Assembly: GCF_007827045.1 (NCBI RefSeq)
Contig: NZ_RPFW01000006.1
Location: forward strand, 620,001-684,000
Reading direction: 5' to 3'
Length of the DNA stretch: 64,000 nt
From: Trebonia kvetii
GTDB taxonomy: Bacteria > Actinomycetota > Actinomycetes > Streptosporangiales > Streptosporangiaceae
Part shown: piece by piece, positions 7,855 through 16,044 of the stretch
How the letters are laid out: each line of letters starts with the position of its first letter
How positions within the stretch are numbered: the first letter of the stretch is position 1
The notes under the pieces: model-generated
Told to the model about the DNA's origin: nothing
Database searches by the model: none
The model's input: only the letters and a program-made list of their open reading frames with translations
Made by a program: the position numbers and the translations under genes

Positions 7855-8055
7855 ATGGTCGTGGTTGCAGGCGGCGTCCAGGTCGCCGGCATCCTGCTGT
7901 GCGTCATGGACAACCGAGACCTGACGAAGTGCGAATGCTTCATCGACCTGCCCATGACAGAGACCAAGGAGAAGGTGAAAGGGATGCTCATCGCCGCCAT
8001 GTCCGACGGGACCGTCCTCGCTCGCTTCGGCCGCCAGGCTGCCGGGTCAGTTTGA
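7855..8055 (+). CDS. Small hypothetical protein
   Basis: A 66-residue frame beginning MVVVAGGVQVAGILLCVMDN, with a Cys pair (TKCECFIDL) and a charged, soluble-looking second half (TETKEKVKGMLIAAMSD). It follows the VOC gene by 33 bases on the same strand and could be cotranscribed. No good ribosome binding site is visible. I do not recognise the family. It could be a real small protein or the remnant of a longer gene. Confidence 0.35.
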   Translation: MVVVAGGVQVAGILLCVMDNRDLTKCECFIDLPMTETKEKVKGMLIAAMSDGTVLARFGRQAAGSV

Positions 8056-8084
8056 CAGCCCTGATGCAAGATGCAGGAATGCGA

Positions 8085-8185
8085 GACTGGCGGAATCGGG
8101 CCATGCCCAAAGGGTTCGTGTCCGAGAGCGACCTAAACCCGCGCGTGTGTGACCTGCGGGTTTGCGCAGCGACCTGATCTTGGCT
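8085..8185. repeat. Dispersed ~95-bp repeat, copy 1
   Basis: This stretch aligns, with roughly 75% identity by eye, to 58845-58940. Shared landmarks in order are GA[C/T]TGGCGG, GCCATG[C/G]CCAAAGGG-like, TGTCCGAGAG and a GTGTGACCTGCGGGTTTGC-like block. It lies between the small gene at 7855 and livF, and has no coding context of its own. It may be a transposon end or a decayed coding repeat. Confidence 0.55.
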
Positions 8186-8256
8186 GGGGCCTACGCTAAC
8201 GGCGGATACAGCATTGCCAGGCCGAACAGCCAGGCAGGCTCACCGGACACCCAGTG

Positions 8257-9024
8257 TTACTTCGCCTCAATTGCCTGGGCGTGCGCGCCCAGGTAGAGCC
8301 GCGCGACCTCAGGGTCGGCGAGGAGCGCACTGGCTGCCCGTACCAGCCGGACCATCCCGGATTCGAGCACCGCGCCGACCTGCGACGCGGCCAGGCCCGA
8401 GCGGGCGTTCTGCTCGACGAGCAGCACGGTGCGGCCCGACGCGGCGAGGGTGCCGATCGCGTCGAAGACGAGCCTGCGCGACTTGGGGTCGAGTCCGATT
8501 GACGGTTCGTCGAGCATGATAAGCCGCGGGTTGAGCAGCAGCGTGCGGGCGATCTCGACCTGTTTCTGCTCGCCGCCGGACAGCGAGCCGGCGTGCGCGT
8601 GCCTGCGCTGCCCGAGGATGGGGAACAGGTCGGCGGCCTCCTCGATCCTGGGCCTGATCACGCTGTGGTCGCGGGTGCTGTAGCCGCCCATGAGGAGGTT
8701 GTCCCACACGGTCATGTGCGGGAAGAGGCTGCGGTCCTGCGGGACGTGCACCAGGCCGAGGGCGAGCGTGGCGCGAGGCGAGGCGCTGGTGATGTCCTTC
8801 CCACCGAACGAGACGGAGCCGGCGCGCGGCCGCAGCAGGCCGCTCACGCATTTGAGCACGGTCGATTTTCCCGCGCCATTCGGTCCTATCAGGCAGGTCA
8901 CCTGGCCTTGCCTGACTTTCAGTGATACGCCTTTCAGGATATCCCCCGCGCCATATCCGGCCACGACATCGCTCAGCGATAGCAGTGGCGGCGAGTTATG
9001 CTCAGCGGTTTCTGGCGCTGTCAT
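8257..9024 (-). CDS. livF: Branched-chain amino acid-type ABC transporter ATP-binding protein (LivF-like)
   Basis: A 255-residue ABC ATPase starting at ATG 9024 after GGAGGAG. Walker A is GPNGAGKST, signature LSGGEQKQVEIA, Walker B LIMLDEP, and the H-loop position is replaced in context LLVEQNARSG, as in LivF proteins. With LivG it powers import through LivH/LivM at the inner face of the membrane. Unusually it is transcribed away from livKHMG rather than following livG. The 238-bp divergent region carries two CRP-like boxes, so both arms are probably co-regulated. Confidence 0.92.
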   Translation of the reverse strand: MTAPETAEHNSPPLLSLSDVVAGYGAGDILKGVSLKVRQGQVTCLIGPNGAGKSTVLKCVSGLLRPRAGSVSFGGKDITSASPRATLALGLVHVPQDRSLFPHMTVWDNLLMGGYSTRDHSVIRPRIEEAADLFPILGQRRHAHAGSLSGGEQKQVEIARTLLLNPRLIMLDEPSIGLDPKSRRLVFDAIGTLAASGRTVLLVEQNARSGLAASQVGAVLESGMVRLVRAASALLADPEVARLYLGAHAQAIEAK

Positions 9025-9126
9025 GACGGCTCCTCCGCGCGGGGTCGAAGCAAACGATTGCGCTGATGTTAGGCCAGGCTGAGCAAGGGAGTCAAGATCC
9101 CGCCGGTTTGCTGGGCGGGCGGGCGC

Positions 9127-9183
9127 GTGTGGAATTTTCAACACGCCAACGCCCTCGGCTTACCGTTGTGGAATTTTTAACAC
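9127..9183. promoter_or_regulatory. Two CRP/Fnr-like boxes in the livF-livK divergent promoter
   Basis: GTGTGGAATTTTCAACAC (9127-9144) and TTGTGGAATTTTTAACAC (9166-9183) are near-identical 18-mers 39 bp apart in the same orientation. Each has the form TGTGG-N6-[CT]AACA, a variant of the CRP consensus TGTGA-N6-TCACA. Similar boxes occur in the 14.7-kb divergent promoter, and a Crp/Fnr gene lies between the two. Binding is inferred. Confidence 0.65.
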
Positions 9184-9262
9184 CGCCTTGCCTGGGCCGA
9201 AATTGTGAGTGAGCGTAACAAGGCACTAGCTGCCATTCTTCGTTATGTACTGGAGGCACAGC

Positions 9263-10546
9263 ATGCGCAGACGCATTGCGTCGAAGAGGACGCTGCCCGC
9301 GCTACTCGCGGCCGCGGCGCTCGTGGCGGGCGCGGCCGCCTGCTCCGCACCGGGCCACGCCGGCGGCACCGGCGGCACCGGGGCCACCGGCGGCGCAGGC
9401 ACGCAGGCGGGCACCAAGGCGCCACTTGTCATCGGCATCTCCCTCTCCCTGACCGGCGACTTCGGCGACACCGGCAAGGCCGCGGAGAAGGGCTACGAGC
9501 TCTGGGCAAGCCAGGTCAACAAGTCAGGCGGCATCCTCGGCCGCCAGGTCCAGCTCAAGATCGTCGACGACACCACGAGTGCCACCCAGGTGGTCACCAA
9601 CTACGAGTCCCTGATCAACCAGGACCACGTCGACCTGGTGTTCGGCCCCGTCTCCTCGCTGCTGACCGTCCCGGCGGCGCGCGTCGCGGCGCGCTACGGC
9701 TACGCGTTCATCGAGCCGGCCGGGGGAGCGCCCACAGTGTTCGCGCTCCACCTGCACAACCTGTTCCTCGCGCAGCCGGCCCCGGTGCTCGACCTCGGCG
9801 TCTCATTCGCCGACTACATCTTGTCCCTCCCACCAGGCCAGCGGCCGCAGACCGCCGCCTACTCCAGCGTCGACAACCCGTTCGCCGCCCCAGTGGTGGA
9901 ACTGGTCCGGCAAAAGCTCCAGGCAGCCGGGGTCAAGACCGTGCTCGACCAGACCTACCCGTCGGAGCAGGCCGACCTCGGCCCGGTCGTCGCGCGGGTC
10001 GTCGCCGCCAAACCCGACCTGGTGGTCGACGGCACGCAGGGCGAGGACGGATATGAGACCGTCAAGGACTTCGTGCAGCAGAAGCTCAGCCCGAAGATCC
10101 TGTTCATGCCCAACGACGCCTCCGACCCGGTGAACTTCCCCGCCCAGGTCGGCATGGGCAACGTCGACGGCATCTTCACTGCCAACGACTGGACGCCGAT
10201 GGCGAGCCGTCCGGGCAACGCGGACTTCATCAAGGCATACCTCGCCGCCTACGGCGGGACGGCCGGACAGATCGACTCGACGTCGGCCGAGGCGTACGCG
10301 TGTGGCCAGCTCGTTCAGGAGGTCGCGCAGAAGACCGGCAAGGTCGACAACGCCACGATCATCGCAACACTGCACGCGGGGACATTCGACACGATCGAGG
10401 GCAGCCTGTCCTGGGACGCCGACGGCGCCACCAACGGCACCTCGGGCCTGCTACTCCAGTGGATCAATCACGAGCTCGTCCCGGTCTACCCCGCGGCGGA
10501 CGCCGCGCACGCGCCGGAGATCGCCAAGCCGGCCTGGGGAGGGTAA
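9263..10546 (+). CDS. livK: ABC transporter substrate-binding lipoprotein (LivK-like)
   Basis: A 427-residue protein. ATG 9263 is chosen because GGAGG lies 8 bases upstream and the signal peptide (MRRRIASKRT, hydrophobic core, lipobox AAAC) begins there. After the lipidated Cys comes a Gly/Thr-rich tether and then a periplasmic-binding fold of the Leu/Ile/Val class (LVIGISLSLTGDFGDTGKAA, GYELWASQVNKSGGILGRQV). It captures the substrate outside the cell for LivHMGF. The substrate is unknown; this class also serves amides, urea and aromatic acids in actinobacteria, and the neighbouring oxidoreductases argue against simple amino-acid uptake. Confidence 0.92.
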   Translation: MRRRIASKRTLPALLAAAALVAGAAACSAPGHAGGTGGTGATGGAGTQAGTKAPLVIGISLSLTGDFGDTGKAAEKGYELWASQVNKSGGILGRQVQLKIVDDTTSATQVVTNYESLINQDHVDLVFGPVSSLLTVPAARVAARYGYAFIEPAGGAPTVFALHLHNLFLAQPAPVLDLGVSFADYILSLPPGQRPQTAAYSSVDNPFAAPVVELVRQKLQAAGVKTVLDQTYPSEQADLGPVVARVVAAKPDLVVDGTQGEDGYETVKDFVQQKLSPKILFMPNDASDPVNFPAQVGMGNVDGIFTANDWTPMASRPGNADFIKAYLAAYGGTAGQIDSTSAEAYACGQLVQEVAQKTGKVDNATIIATLHAGTFDTIEGSLSWDADGATNGTSGLLLQWINHELVPVYPAADAAHAPEIAKPAWGG

Positions 10547-10549
10547 TCG

Positions 10550-11437
10550 GTGCACACCTTCCTGCAAGCACTCATTCTCGGCATCCTCACCGGCGGGGTG
10601 TACGCACTGATGTCAACCGGCCAGACGCTGGTGTTCGGCGTTATGCGAGTGGTGAACGTGGCGCAGGGCATGCTGGTGATCCTGTCGGCCTACCTGTCCT
10701 ACACCGTGCACCAGAAGCTGGGCATCGACCCGTTCCTGACGCTGGTAATCGTCATACCGGTCATGTTCGCGGTCGGCGTGGGAATCCAGCTTGCCTTTAT
10801 CCGCCCGGTGAAGCGGAACAGGACGGAGGCAGGCTTCGAGCAGACCCTGCTGATCATGTTCGCGCTCGCGGTCGGCATCGAGGGCATCCTCGACCTGGTG
10901 TACTCGAGCGAATACCGCTCCATCACCACCTCGTACGCGAACTCCTCGTGGACCGTCGGCGGCTACACGCTTTCCGTGGTGCGGGTGCTCGCTTTCGCGC
11001 TCGCGGTGGTACTGCTCGGCGCCCTGTGGCTGGTGCTGAACAAGACCGGCTTCGGCCGGGCTGTCCGGGCGACGGTGCAGAACCCGACGTCCGCCCGGCT
11101 CCTCGGGGTGGACACGGAACGGATCGGCGCGCTCGGGATGGGCCTGGGCATCTCCCTGGCCGGGGCGTCGGGCGCGGTGTTCGGGCTCATCTACCCGTTC
11201 AACGCGAACAGCTCCTACGACCTGGTGTCCCGGCTGCTGTCCATCATCGTGCTCGGCGGCCTCGGCAGCGTCATCGGCGCGGTCGTCGGCTCTCTCGCCC
11301 TCGGTGTGGCCGAGGCGGTGGTCGCGGCCACGGTCAGCCCGGTCTGGGCGCCGTTCACCTTCCTCGTCGTGCTCATGGTCGTGCTGCTGGTGCGGCCGCA
11401 GGGCATCTTCGGCGTGGTGGAACGAGGTGCGCTATGA
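10550..11437 (+). CDS. livH: Branched-chain amino acid-type ABC permease (LivH-like)
   Basis: A 295-residue polytopic membrane protein with a GTG start 3 bases after the livK stop. The family N-terminus is present (LQALILGILTGGVYALMSTG) and about eight hydrophobic segments follow, with a conserved cytoplasmic loop (LNKTGFGRAVRATVQNP, LLGVDTERI) and the GGLGSVIGAVVGSLALG segment. It forms half of the translocation channel with LivM. Its TGA overlaps the livM ATG (ATGA), so the two are translationally coupled. Confidence 0.93.
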   Translation: MHTFLQALILGILTGGVYALMSTGQTLVFGVMRVVNVAQGMLVILSAYLSYTVHQKLGIDPFLTLVIVIPVMFAVGVGIQLAFIRPVKRNRTEAGFEQTLLIMFALAVGIEGILDLVYSSEYRSITTSYANSSWTVGGYTLSVVRVLAFALAVVLLGALWLVLNKTGFGRAVRATVQNPTSARLLGVDTERIGALGMGLGISLAGASGAVFGLIYPFNANSSYDLVSRLLSIIVLGGLGSVIGAVVGSLALGVAEAVVAATVSPVWAPFTFLVVLMVVLLVRPQGIFGVVERGAL

Positions 11438-12474
11438 AACGGCTCGCACCGCGCGCGGACTCGTGGCTCGTCCGGGTTGTCATCCCGCTCGCGCTGTTCG
11501 CCTGCCTGCCGTTCGTGATGACAACGTCGTGGCAGCTGAACCTGGCCGTGCTCGGCCTCCTGTACGCGGTGCTCGCCTCGTCGTGGAACCTCCTGGCGGG
11601 CTACACCGGCTACATCTCGCTGGCCCACGCGGCGTTCTTCGGCATCGGCGCCTACTCGCTCGCGCTGTGGACCGGGCCGAGCGCGGCATCACTCGGCGGC
11701 TACGGCCCCTTCGTGCTAACGATCCCGATCGGGCTTGCCGTCGGCGTGGCAGCGCTGCCCATCGGCTGGCTGATCCTCCGCACCAGGCACGTGACGTTCG
11801 CGATCGTCACGATCACGCTGCTGTTCATGGTGCAGACGCTCGCGTTCAACCTGACCGGCCTCACCGGCGGCTCGCAAGGGCTTGCGGTCGCCGCGCCGCC
11901 GTTCCCCGCGTCCTGGTTCGAGCGGCCGTTCTACTGGGCGATGCTGATCCTGCTCGCGCTGTGCGTCGTGATCTTCGAGACGGTGCGCCGGTCGCGGCTC
12001 GGGCTGTCGCTCACGGCGCTACGCGAGGACGAGGAGAAGGCCCGCGGCCTCGGCGTGCCGACCCAGCCGCTGAAGATCGGCGCCTTCGCGGTCTCCGTCG
12101 CGATCACCGCGATGGCGGGCGGCGTCTGGGCCTACTACCTGACGTTCATCGAGCCGCAGTACGCGATCGACCCGCTCGTCATGGTCGGCACCGCGCTGAC
12201 CGCATTCCTCGGCGGCAAGGGCACCCTGTGGGGGCCGACGATCGGCGCGCTCATCGTGGTTCCCGCGCAGCAGTACTTCGCGTTCCGTCTCGGCGCGAGC
12301 GACCTGTACCTGGTCTCGTACGCGGCGATCTTCCTCGTCGTGATCCTGCTGCTGCCGCGCGGCGTCGTCCCGTCGCTCGGCGAGTGGATCAGGAGCCGTC
12401 GGGCCAAGGCATCCGTCGCGTCCGCGACCGCACCCGACCCGCAGCAACCCGCACCCGCTGGAGCGGCCCGGTGA
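11434..12474 (+). CDS. livM: Branched-chain amino acid-type ABC permease (LivM-like)
   Basis: A 346-residue membrane protein starting at ATG 11434, overlapping the livH stop by four bases. LivM hallmarks are SWNLLAGYTGYISLAHAAFF near the N-terminus, TALREDEEKARGLGV in the cytoplasmic loop, and GGKGTLWGPTIGAL toward the end. Eight to nine transmembrane segments are visible. The C-terminal tail is soluble and Ala/Pro-rich. Its stop overlaps the livG GTG (GTGA). Confidence 0.93.
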   Translation: MKRLAPRADSWLVRVVIPLALFACLPFVMTTSWQLNLAVLGLLYAVLASSWNLLAGYTGYISLAHAAFFGIGAYSLALWTGPSAASLGGYGPFVLTIPIGLAVGVAALPIGWLILRTRHVTFAIVTITLLFMVQTLAFNLTGLTGGSQGLAVAAPPFPASWFERPFYWAMLILLALCVVIFETVRRSRLGLSLTALREDEEKARGLGVPTQPLKIGAFAVSVAITAMAGGVWAYYLTFIEPQYAIDPLVMVGTALTAFLGGKGTLWGPTIGALIVVPAQQYFAFRLGASDLYLVSYAAIFLVVILLLPRGVVPSLGEWIRSRRAKASVASATAPDPQQPAPAGAAR

Positions 12475-13235
12475 GCGAAACCCCGGCCGGCCGGCATGCG
12501 CCGCACCCGCCGCTGCTCGACGTGCGCGGCCTGCACCGCAGCTTCGGCGGAGTGCACGCCGTCAGGGAGTGCTCGATCGCGGTGGCACCGCACACCATCA
12601 CCGGCCTGATCGGTCCCAACGGGTCCGGCAAGACAACGGCGTTCAACATCATCACCGGGTACCTCGCCGCGACCTCGGGCGAGGTCCGCTTCGCCGGCAC
12701 GCGGCACCCGCGGCCGGACCCCCGCCGGATGTACCAGGCGGGCCTGACCAGGACATTCCAGCAGGCCCGGGTGTTCCCCGAGTTGACCGTCCTCGAGAAT
12801 CTGGTGGTGGCGGCGCGCCGGGACGTCCGTGCCCTGTTCGGCCGCCGCGTCACGGACCGGGACCGCGAGCAGGCCATGGACATGCTCAGCGAGTTCAACC
12901 TCGCCGAGCACGCGGGGAAGAAGGCGTCGGCCCTGTCCTACGGGCAGCGCAAGCTCCTCGACTTCGCCGCGGCCCTGATCTCCGACCCCCGGCTGGTCAT
13001 GCTCGACGAGCCGACGGCCGGCGTCAACCCGGTGATGATCGAGACAATGGAGCGGCACATCCGCGACCGGCACGACCGGGGCGTGACATTCCTGATCGTG
13101 GAGCACGACATGAACTTCGTGATGCGCGTCTGCGACCCGATCATCGTGCTGAACCAGGGCGCCCCCATCGTGGCCGGCTCCCCGGCGCAGGTACAGGCCG
13201 ACCCGAGGGTCCTGCAGGCGTATCTGGGTGACTGA
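12471..13235 (+). CDS. livG: Branched-chain amino acid-type ABC transporter ATP-binding protein (LivG-like)
   Basis: A 254-residue ABC ATPase, GTG start overlapping the livM stop. Walker A is GPNGSGKTT, signature ALSYGQRKLLDFA, Walker B LVMLDEPTAGVNP, and the H-loop histidine is in FLIVEHDMNFVM. The LSYGQ signature and the AGVNP context distinguish LivG from LivF. It is the last gene of the livKHMG operon and is followed by a double hairpin. Confidence 0.93.
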   Translation: MSETPAGRHAPHPPLLDVRGLHRSFGGVHAVRECSIAVAPHTITGLIGPNGSGKTTAFNIITGYLAATSGEVRFAGTRHPRPDPRRMYQAGLTRTFQQARVFPELTVLENLVVAARRDVRALFGRRVTDRDREQAMDMLSEFNLAEHAGKKASALSYGQRKLLDFAAALISDPRLVMLDEPTAGVNPVMIETMERHIRDRHDRGVTFLIVEHDMNFVMRVCDPIIVLNQGAPIVAGSPAQVQADPRVLQAYLGD

Positions 13236-13243
13236 GTGAGGCG

Positions 13244-13308
13244 CCGGGGCGGGCGGTGCGGGAAAGCGCCTGACATGGCCCGCCCCGGTTCGTGCTTCGC
13301 GCACGAAC
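13244..13308 (+). terminator. Tandem hairpins after livG
   Basis: CCGGGGCGGGC (13244-13254) pairs perfectly with GCCCGCCCCGG (13278-13288). It is followed at once by GTTCGTGC (13288-13295) pairing with GCACGAAC (13301-13308) over a 5-base loop. Two strong stems directly downstream of the operon's last gene are consistent with transcription termination. Confidence 0.75.
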
Positions 13309-13447
13309 ATCAAGATCAAAGCAGCGAATCCCGAACGGGAGCGGCTTACTCACTCAGCCAGAGCGATTTCGTGCAGTCGTGCCTGGCCAAGTCTGCCAGG
13401 TCAGGTGCATGATGCCCGAGAGAAACAGGTATGGGTCTGGAGTTTTC

Positions 13448-14131
13448 ATGGACAAGGTTCTCGCCGGAACAGTGCTGTTCCAGGGACTGCCCGCCGACGC
13501 GGCGGAGCGGCTATACGCAGTCGCGGAGTGCAGCGACATCCCGCGCGGCGACGTGATCTTCCGCCAGGGCGAGCCGGGCGCGTCGATGTACGTGATCCTG
13601 CACGGGAAGGTGCGGATGACCCGGCCAGCCGACCCGGGAAGGGAGAACCTGCTCACGCTGCTCGGTCCCGGTGACCTGTTCGGTGAGCTGACGCTCTTCG
13701 ATCCCGCACCGAGGAAGGCCACCGCGACCGCGATCACGGACGTGGAGATCGCGGAGTTCACCGCGTCGGCCATGAAGGAGTGGCTTGCGGCGGAGCCCGA
13801 GGCGGCGTGGCACTTCCTGCGGCTGCTCGCCAGGCGGCTACGCCGGGTTAACGACACGCTTGAGAACCTGCTGTTCGGCGACGTGCCGCGGCGGGTGGCC
13901 CGGACCCTGATCGATATGGCGGAGCGGTTCGGCGACCCTGTGCCAGACGGGGTGCGCGTGCATCACGACCTCACACAGGAGCAGCTCGCGCAGCACATCG
14001 GCGCGTCGCGGGAGAGCGTCAACAAGGCCCTCTCCGAGCTCGCGGCCAGGTCCATCGTGCGGCTTGAGCAGAAGACCGTAGTGATCCTCGATATCGAGCG
14101 GCTGAAAAGGAAATCCGGCTCGTCCGGTTAA
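13448..14131 (+). CDS. Crp/Fnr-family transcriptional regulator
   Basis: A 227-residue protein from ATG 13448, with TGGAG upstream. Residues about 1-120 form the cyclic-nucleotide-binding-type beta barrel (GDVIFRQGEPGASMYVILHG, GDLFGELTLFDPAPRKATAT). Residues about 145-225 form the Crp winged helix (LTQEQLAQHIGASRESVNKA). The barrel contains GELTLF where cAMP-binding proteins carry GEL/A, with an Arg nearby, so nucleotide binding is possible; no Fnr-type N-terminal Cys cluster is present. CRP-like boxes in both flanking divergent promoters make it the likely local regulator of liv and the LLM genes. Confidence 0.9.
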   Translation: MDKVLAGTVLFQGLPADAAERLYAVAECSDIPRGDVIFRQGEPGASMYVILHGKVRMTRPADPGRENLLTLLGPGDLFGELTLFDPAPRKATATAITDVEIAEFTASAMKEWLAAEPEAAWHFLRLLARRLRRVNDTLENLLFGDVPRRVARTLIDMAERFGDPVPDGVRVHHDLTQEQLAQHIGASRESVNKALSELAARSIVRLEQKTVVILDIERLKRKSGSSG

Positions 14132-14682
14132 CCGACGGGAAAACCGGAATAGGCGCGCCTGAAATACATCAGCGGGCTGACGTCGAGCCGATGCGCGCCG
14201 TCGAGGATAAGGCCCATCACGATGGCGTGATCGCCGGCGTCGACCACCTGGTAGAGCTCGCATTCCGCGTGCGCGACGATGCCTTCGAGCAGCACGGGCA
14301 GGCCGTGCTTGCCGGTGGCCCACTCGACTCCGGCGAACTTATCGCGCACCTGACCCGCAAAACGCGACGCGAGGCGCTCGGCGTCGGCCGCCAGGACGTT
14401 GACCACGAACGACTTGCGGGCCCACAGGGCGGTCAGCGTCCGTGAGCCCAGCCCGACGCAGGCCAGCAGCAGGGGCGGCTCGCACGAGAGCGAGCAGAGG
14501 GTTCCGCAGGTCATGCCAAGCGGCTCATCGTCCGCGCCCGCCGTGGTAATCACGGCGACGCCGGTCGGGAGCGACGCGGCCAGGGAACGGAAATGATCGG
14601 GTGCGACGCCGTAGCCGGCCAGGTTGACCGGGGCTGACATCGACATGCAATCCACGAACGCCGAATTTTTCCACGCGCTCAT
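14128..14682 (-). CDS. Flavin reductase-like domain protein (short-chain flavin:NAD(P)H reductase)
   Basis: A 184-residue protein of the flavin reductase-like family (HpaC type): DHFRSLAASLPTGVAVITT, the flavin-binding GMTCGTLCSLSCEPPLLLAC, and FVVNVLA. ATG 14682 is preferred for its GGAGG; internal ATGs near residue 13 are alternatives. Such proteins supply reduced FMN/FAD to a partner monooxygenase, and the divergent LLM oxidoreductase at 14914 is the obvious partner. Its stop shares the TTAA of the convergent Crp gene, so the two 3' ends overlap by three bases. Confidence 0.9.
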   Translation of the reverse strand: MSAWKNSAFVDCMSMSAPVNLAGYGVAPDHFRSLAASLPTGVAVITTAGADDEPLGMTCGTLCSLSCEPPLLLACVGLGSRTLTALWARKSFVVNVLAADAERLASRFAGQVRDKFAGVEWATGKHGLPVLLEGIVAHAECELYQVVDAGDHAIVMGLILDGAHRLDVSPLMYFRRAYSGFPVG

Positions 14683-14753
14683 ATCGTCCTCCGTCCGTCT
14701 GATATTGCCTTGCTGCAGCCAGCATGAGGCGGGTGCTTCTCGGCCGGCAAGCG

Positions 14754-14798
14754 TGTGTGCAGAAATACACGGCGAAATCAATTGTGCAGAACTGCACA
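14754..14798. promoter_or_regulatory. CRP/Fnr-like boxes between flavin reductase and LLM genes
   Basis: TGTGCAGAACTGCACA (14783-14798) is a perfect 16-bp palindrome of the form TGTGC-N6-GCACA. A weaker copy, TGTGTGCAGAAATACA, lies at 14754-14769. They sit about 115-160 bases upstream of the LLM start and 70-115 from the reductase start, and share the TGTG...ACA frame of the liv promoter boxes. Confidence 0.65.
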
Positions 14799-14913
14799 CG
14801 CTTTCCTGTTGCCCGTATGCGAAGCGCGCTGTTGAATTTGAGGTGCCAACAGGCTGGCCTGGTGCGGCGCGGATCAATTCAACGCGCTCGTCCTATCACC
14901 GAGGGAAACGTTT

Positions 14914-16014
14914 ATGCGATTCTCGATTTACCTGAACGCTCAGTCGCCCGGCCCCGCGCACGACCTGGACGTCATCGACGCCATCACCGCGCAGGCCGTG
15001 CTCGCGGACCGGTCCGGCTTCGCCGGCGTGTGCCTGACCGAGCATCACTTCACCGGCTACAACACCTACGGCAACCCGTTCACCTTTGGCGCGTACCTGG
15101 CGCCGCAGCTCCAGAGCGCGCACGTGGTGCTGTCGGTCGCCGTGCCTGCGCTCTGGAACCCGATGAACTTCGCCGAGGCGGTCAACACCCTCGACCTGCT
15201 CACCCGCGGCCGGTGCGTGATCGGCGTCGGCACCGGCGGGTCGCCGCAGGAGTACAAGGGCCTCGGCCGCGACCCCGTGCAGCGCAATGCTCTCATGGAA
15301 GAGGTCATCGACATCGCCCTGGCGGCGATGGCCAAGGAGGATGACGACCCGGAGCTTCCGTACTCGACATCGCACTCGGCCGGCGTGCTGACTAGGCGGA
15401 TCATGCCGGGTTCGTATACCAGACCGCATCCCCGCTTCGGGCGGGCGTCGCTGTCCGACGAGGGAATCGTGAGCACCGCGAGGCGTGGCTGGGCGCTGAT
15501 GACCGCCCGCGAGGCGGCGCAGGAGACGGCGCGGAAACTCGCGCTCTACCACGCGACGCTGGACGCGGCCGGGCACGACGGGGCCACGCTGGCCTTCTGC
15601 CGCGAGTGGTCGATGGTGCAGAAGATGATCTACGTCGCGGAGTCCGACGAGCAGGCGATGGCGGACGTCGACGAGCCGCTCAACTACCTGGCCGCGCAGT
15701 CGTCAAAGTCCTTCGGCGGCAGCGCGGAGGGCGCGGGGTTCAAGAACAGCATCGTCGGCGTCTCCGCCGTCGACAGGGAAGGATTCCTGAACAAGGCGAT
15801 GATCGTCGGCGGCCCGGAGACCGTGGCGAAATCGATCGCCGAGTACCAGGCCGCCGGGGTCGACCACCTGACCCTGGTCTTCATCTACGGCCAGCTCAAC
15901 CCGGCGTTGGCCGCCGCGTCGCTGCGCCGGTTCATCGACTCGGTGATGCCGAGGTTCTCCGGCCCGGTCGCCGCCGCGCGCGGCGTCGCCGCCTCGCACG
16001 CGTTCAGCGACTGA
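14914..16014 (+). CDS. LLM-class (luciferase-like) flavin-dependent oxidoreductase
   Basis: A 366-residue TIM-barrel protein starting at ATG 14914. Family features include the N-terminal strand RFSIYLNAQ, the active-site region GVCLTEHHFTGYNTYGNP, SVAVPALWNPMNFAEAV, GRCVIGVGTGGSPQEYKGLG, and the C-terminal GGPETVAKSIAEYQAAGVDH. These enzymes use reduced FMN (or F420) to oxygenate a small substrate. With a flavin reductase divergent at 14682 the two would form a two-component monooxygenase. It heads an operon with YceI and SnoaL-like genes. Substrate unknown; aldehydes, alkanesulfonates, N-heterocycles or aminopolycarboxylates are family precedents. Confidence 0.9.
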   Translation: MRFSIYLNAQSPGPAHDLDVIDAITAQAVLADRSGFAGVCLTEHHFTGYNTYGNPFTFGAYLAPQLQSAHVVLSVAVPALWNPMNFAEAVNTLDLLTRGRCVIGVGTGGSPQEYKGLGRDPVQRNALMEEVIDIALAAMAKEDDDPELPYSTSHSAGVLTRRIMPGSYTRPHPRFGRASLSDEGIVSTARRGWALMTAREAAQETARKLALYHATLDAAGHDGATLAFCREWSMVQKMIYVAESDEQAMADVDEPLNYLAAQSSKSFGGSAEGAGFKNSIVGVSAVDREGFLNKAMIVGGPETVAKSIAEYQAAGVDHLTLVFIYGQLNPALAAASLRRFIDSVMPRFSGPVAAARGVAASHAFSD

Positions 16015-16044
16015 CCAGCCCCGCCCACGAGAGGACATTCACTC

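Noticed and set aside
13328..13341. Palindromic 14-mer ATCCCGAACGGGAG, also at 46376-46389
   Set aside because: Several chance 14-mer matches are expected in 64 kb, and the two sites share no evident regulatory context.
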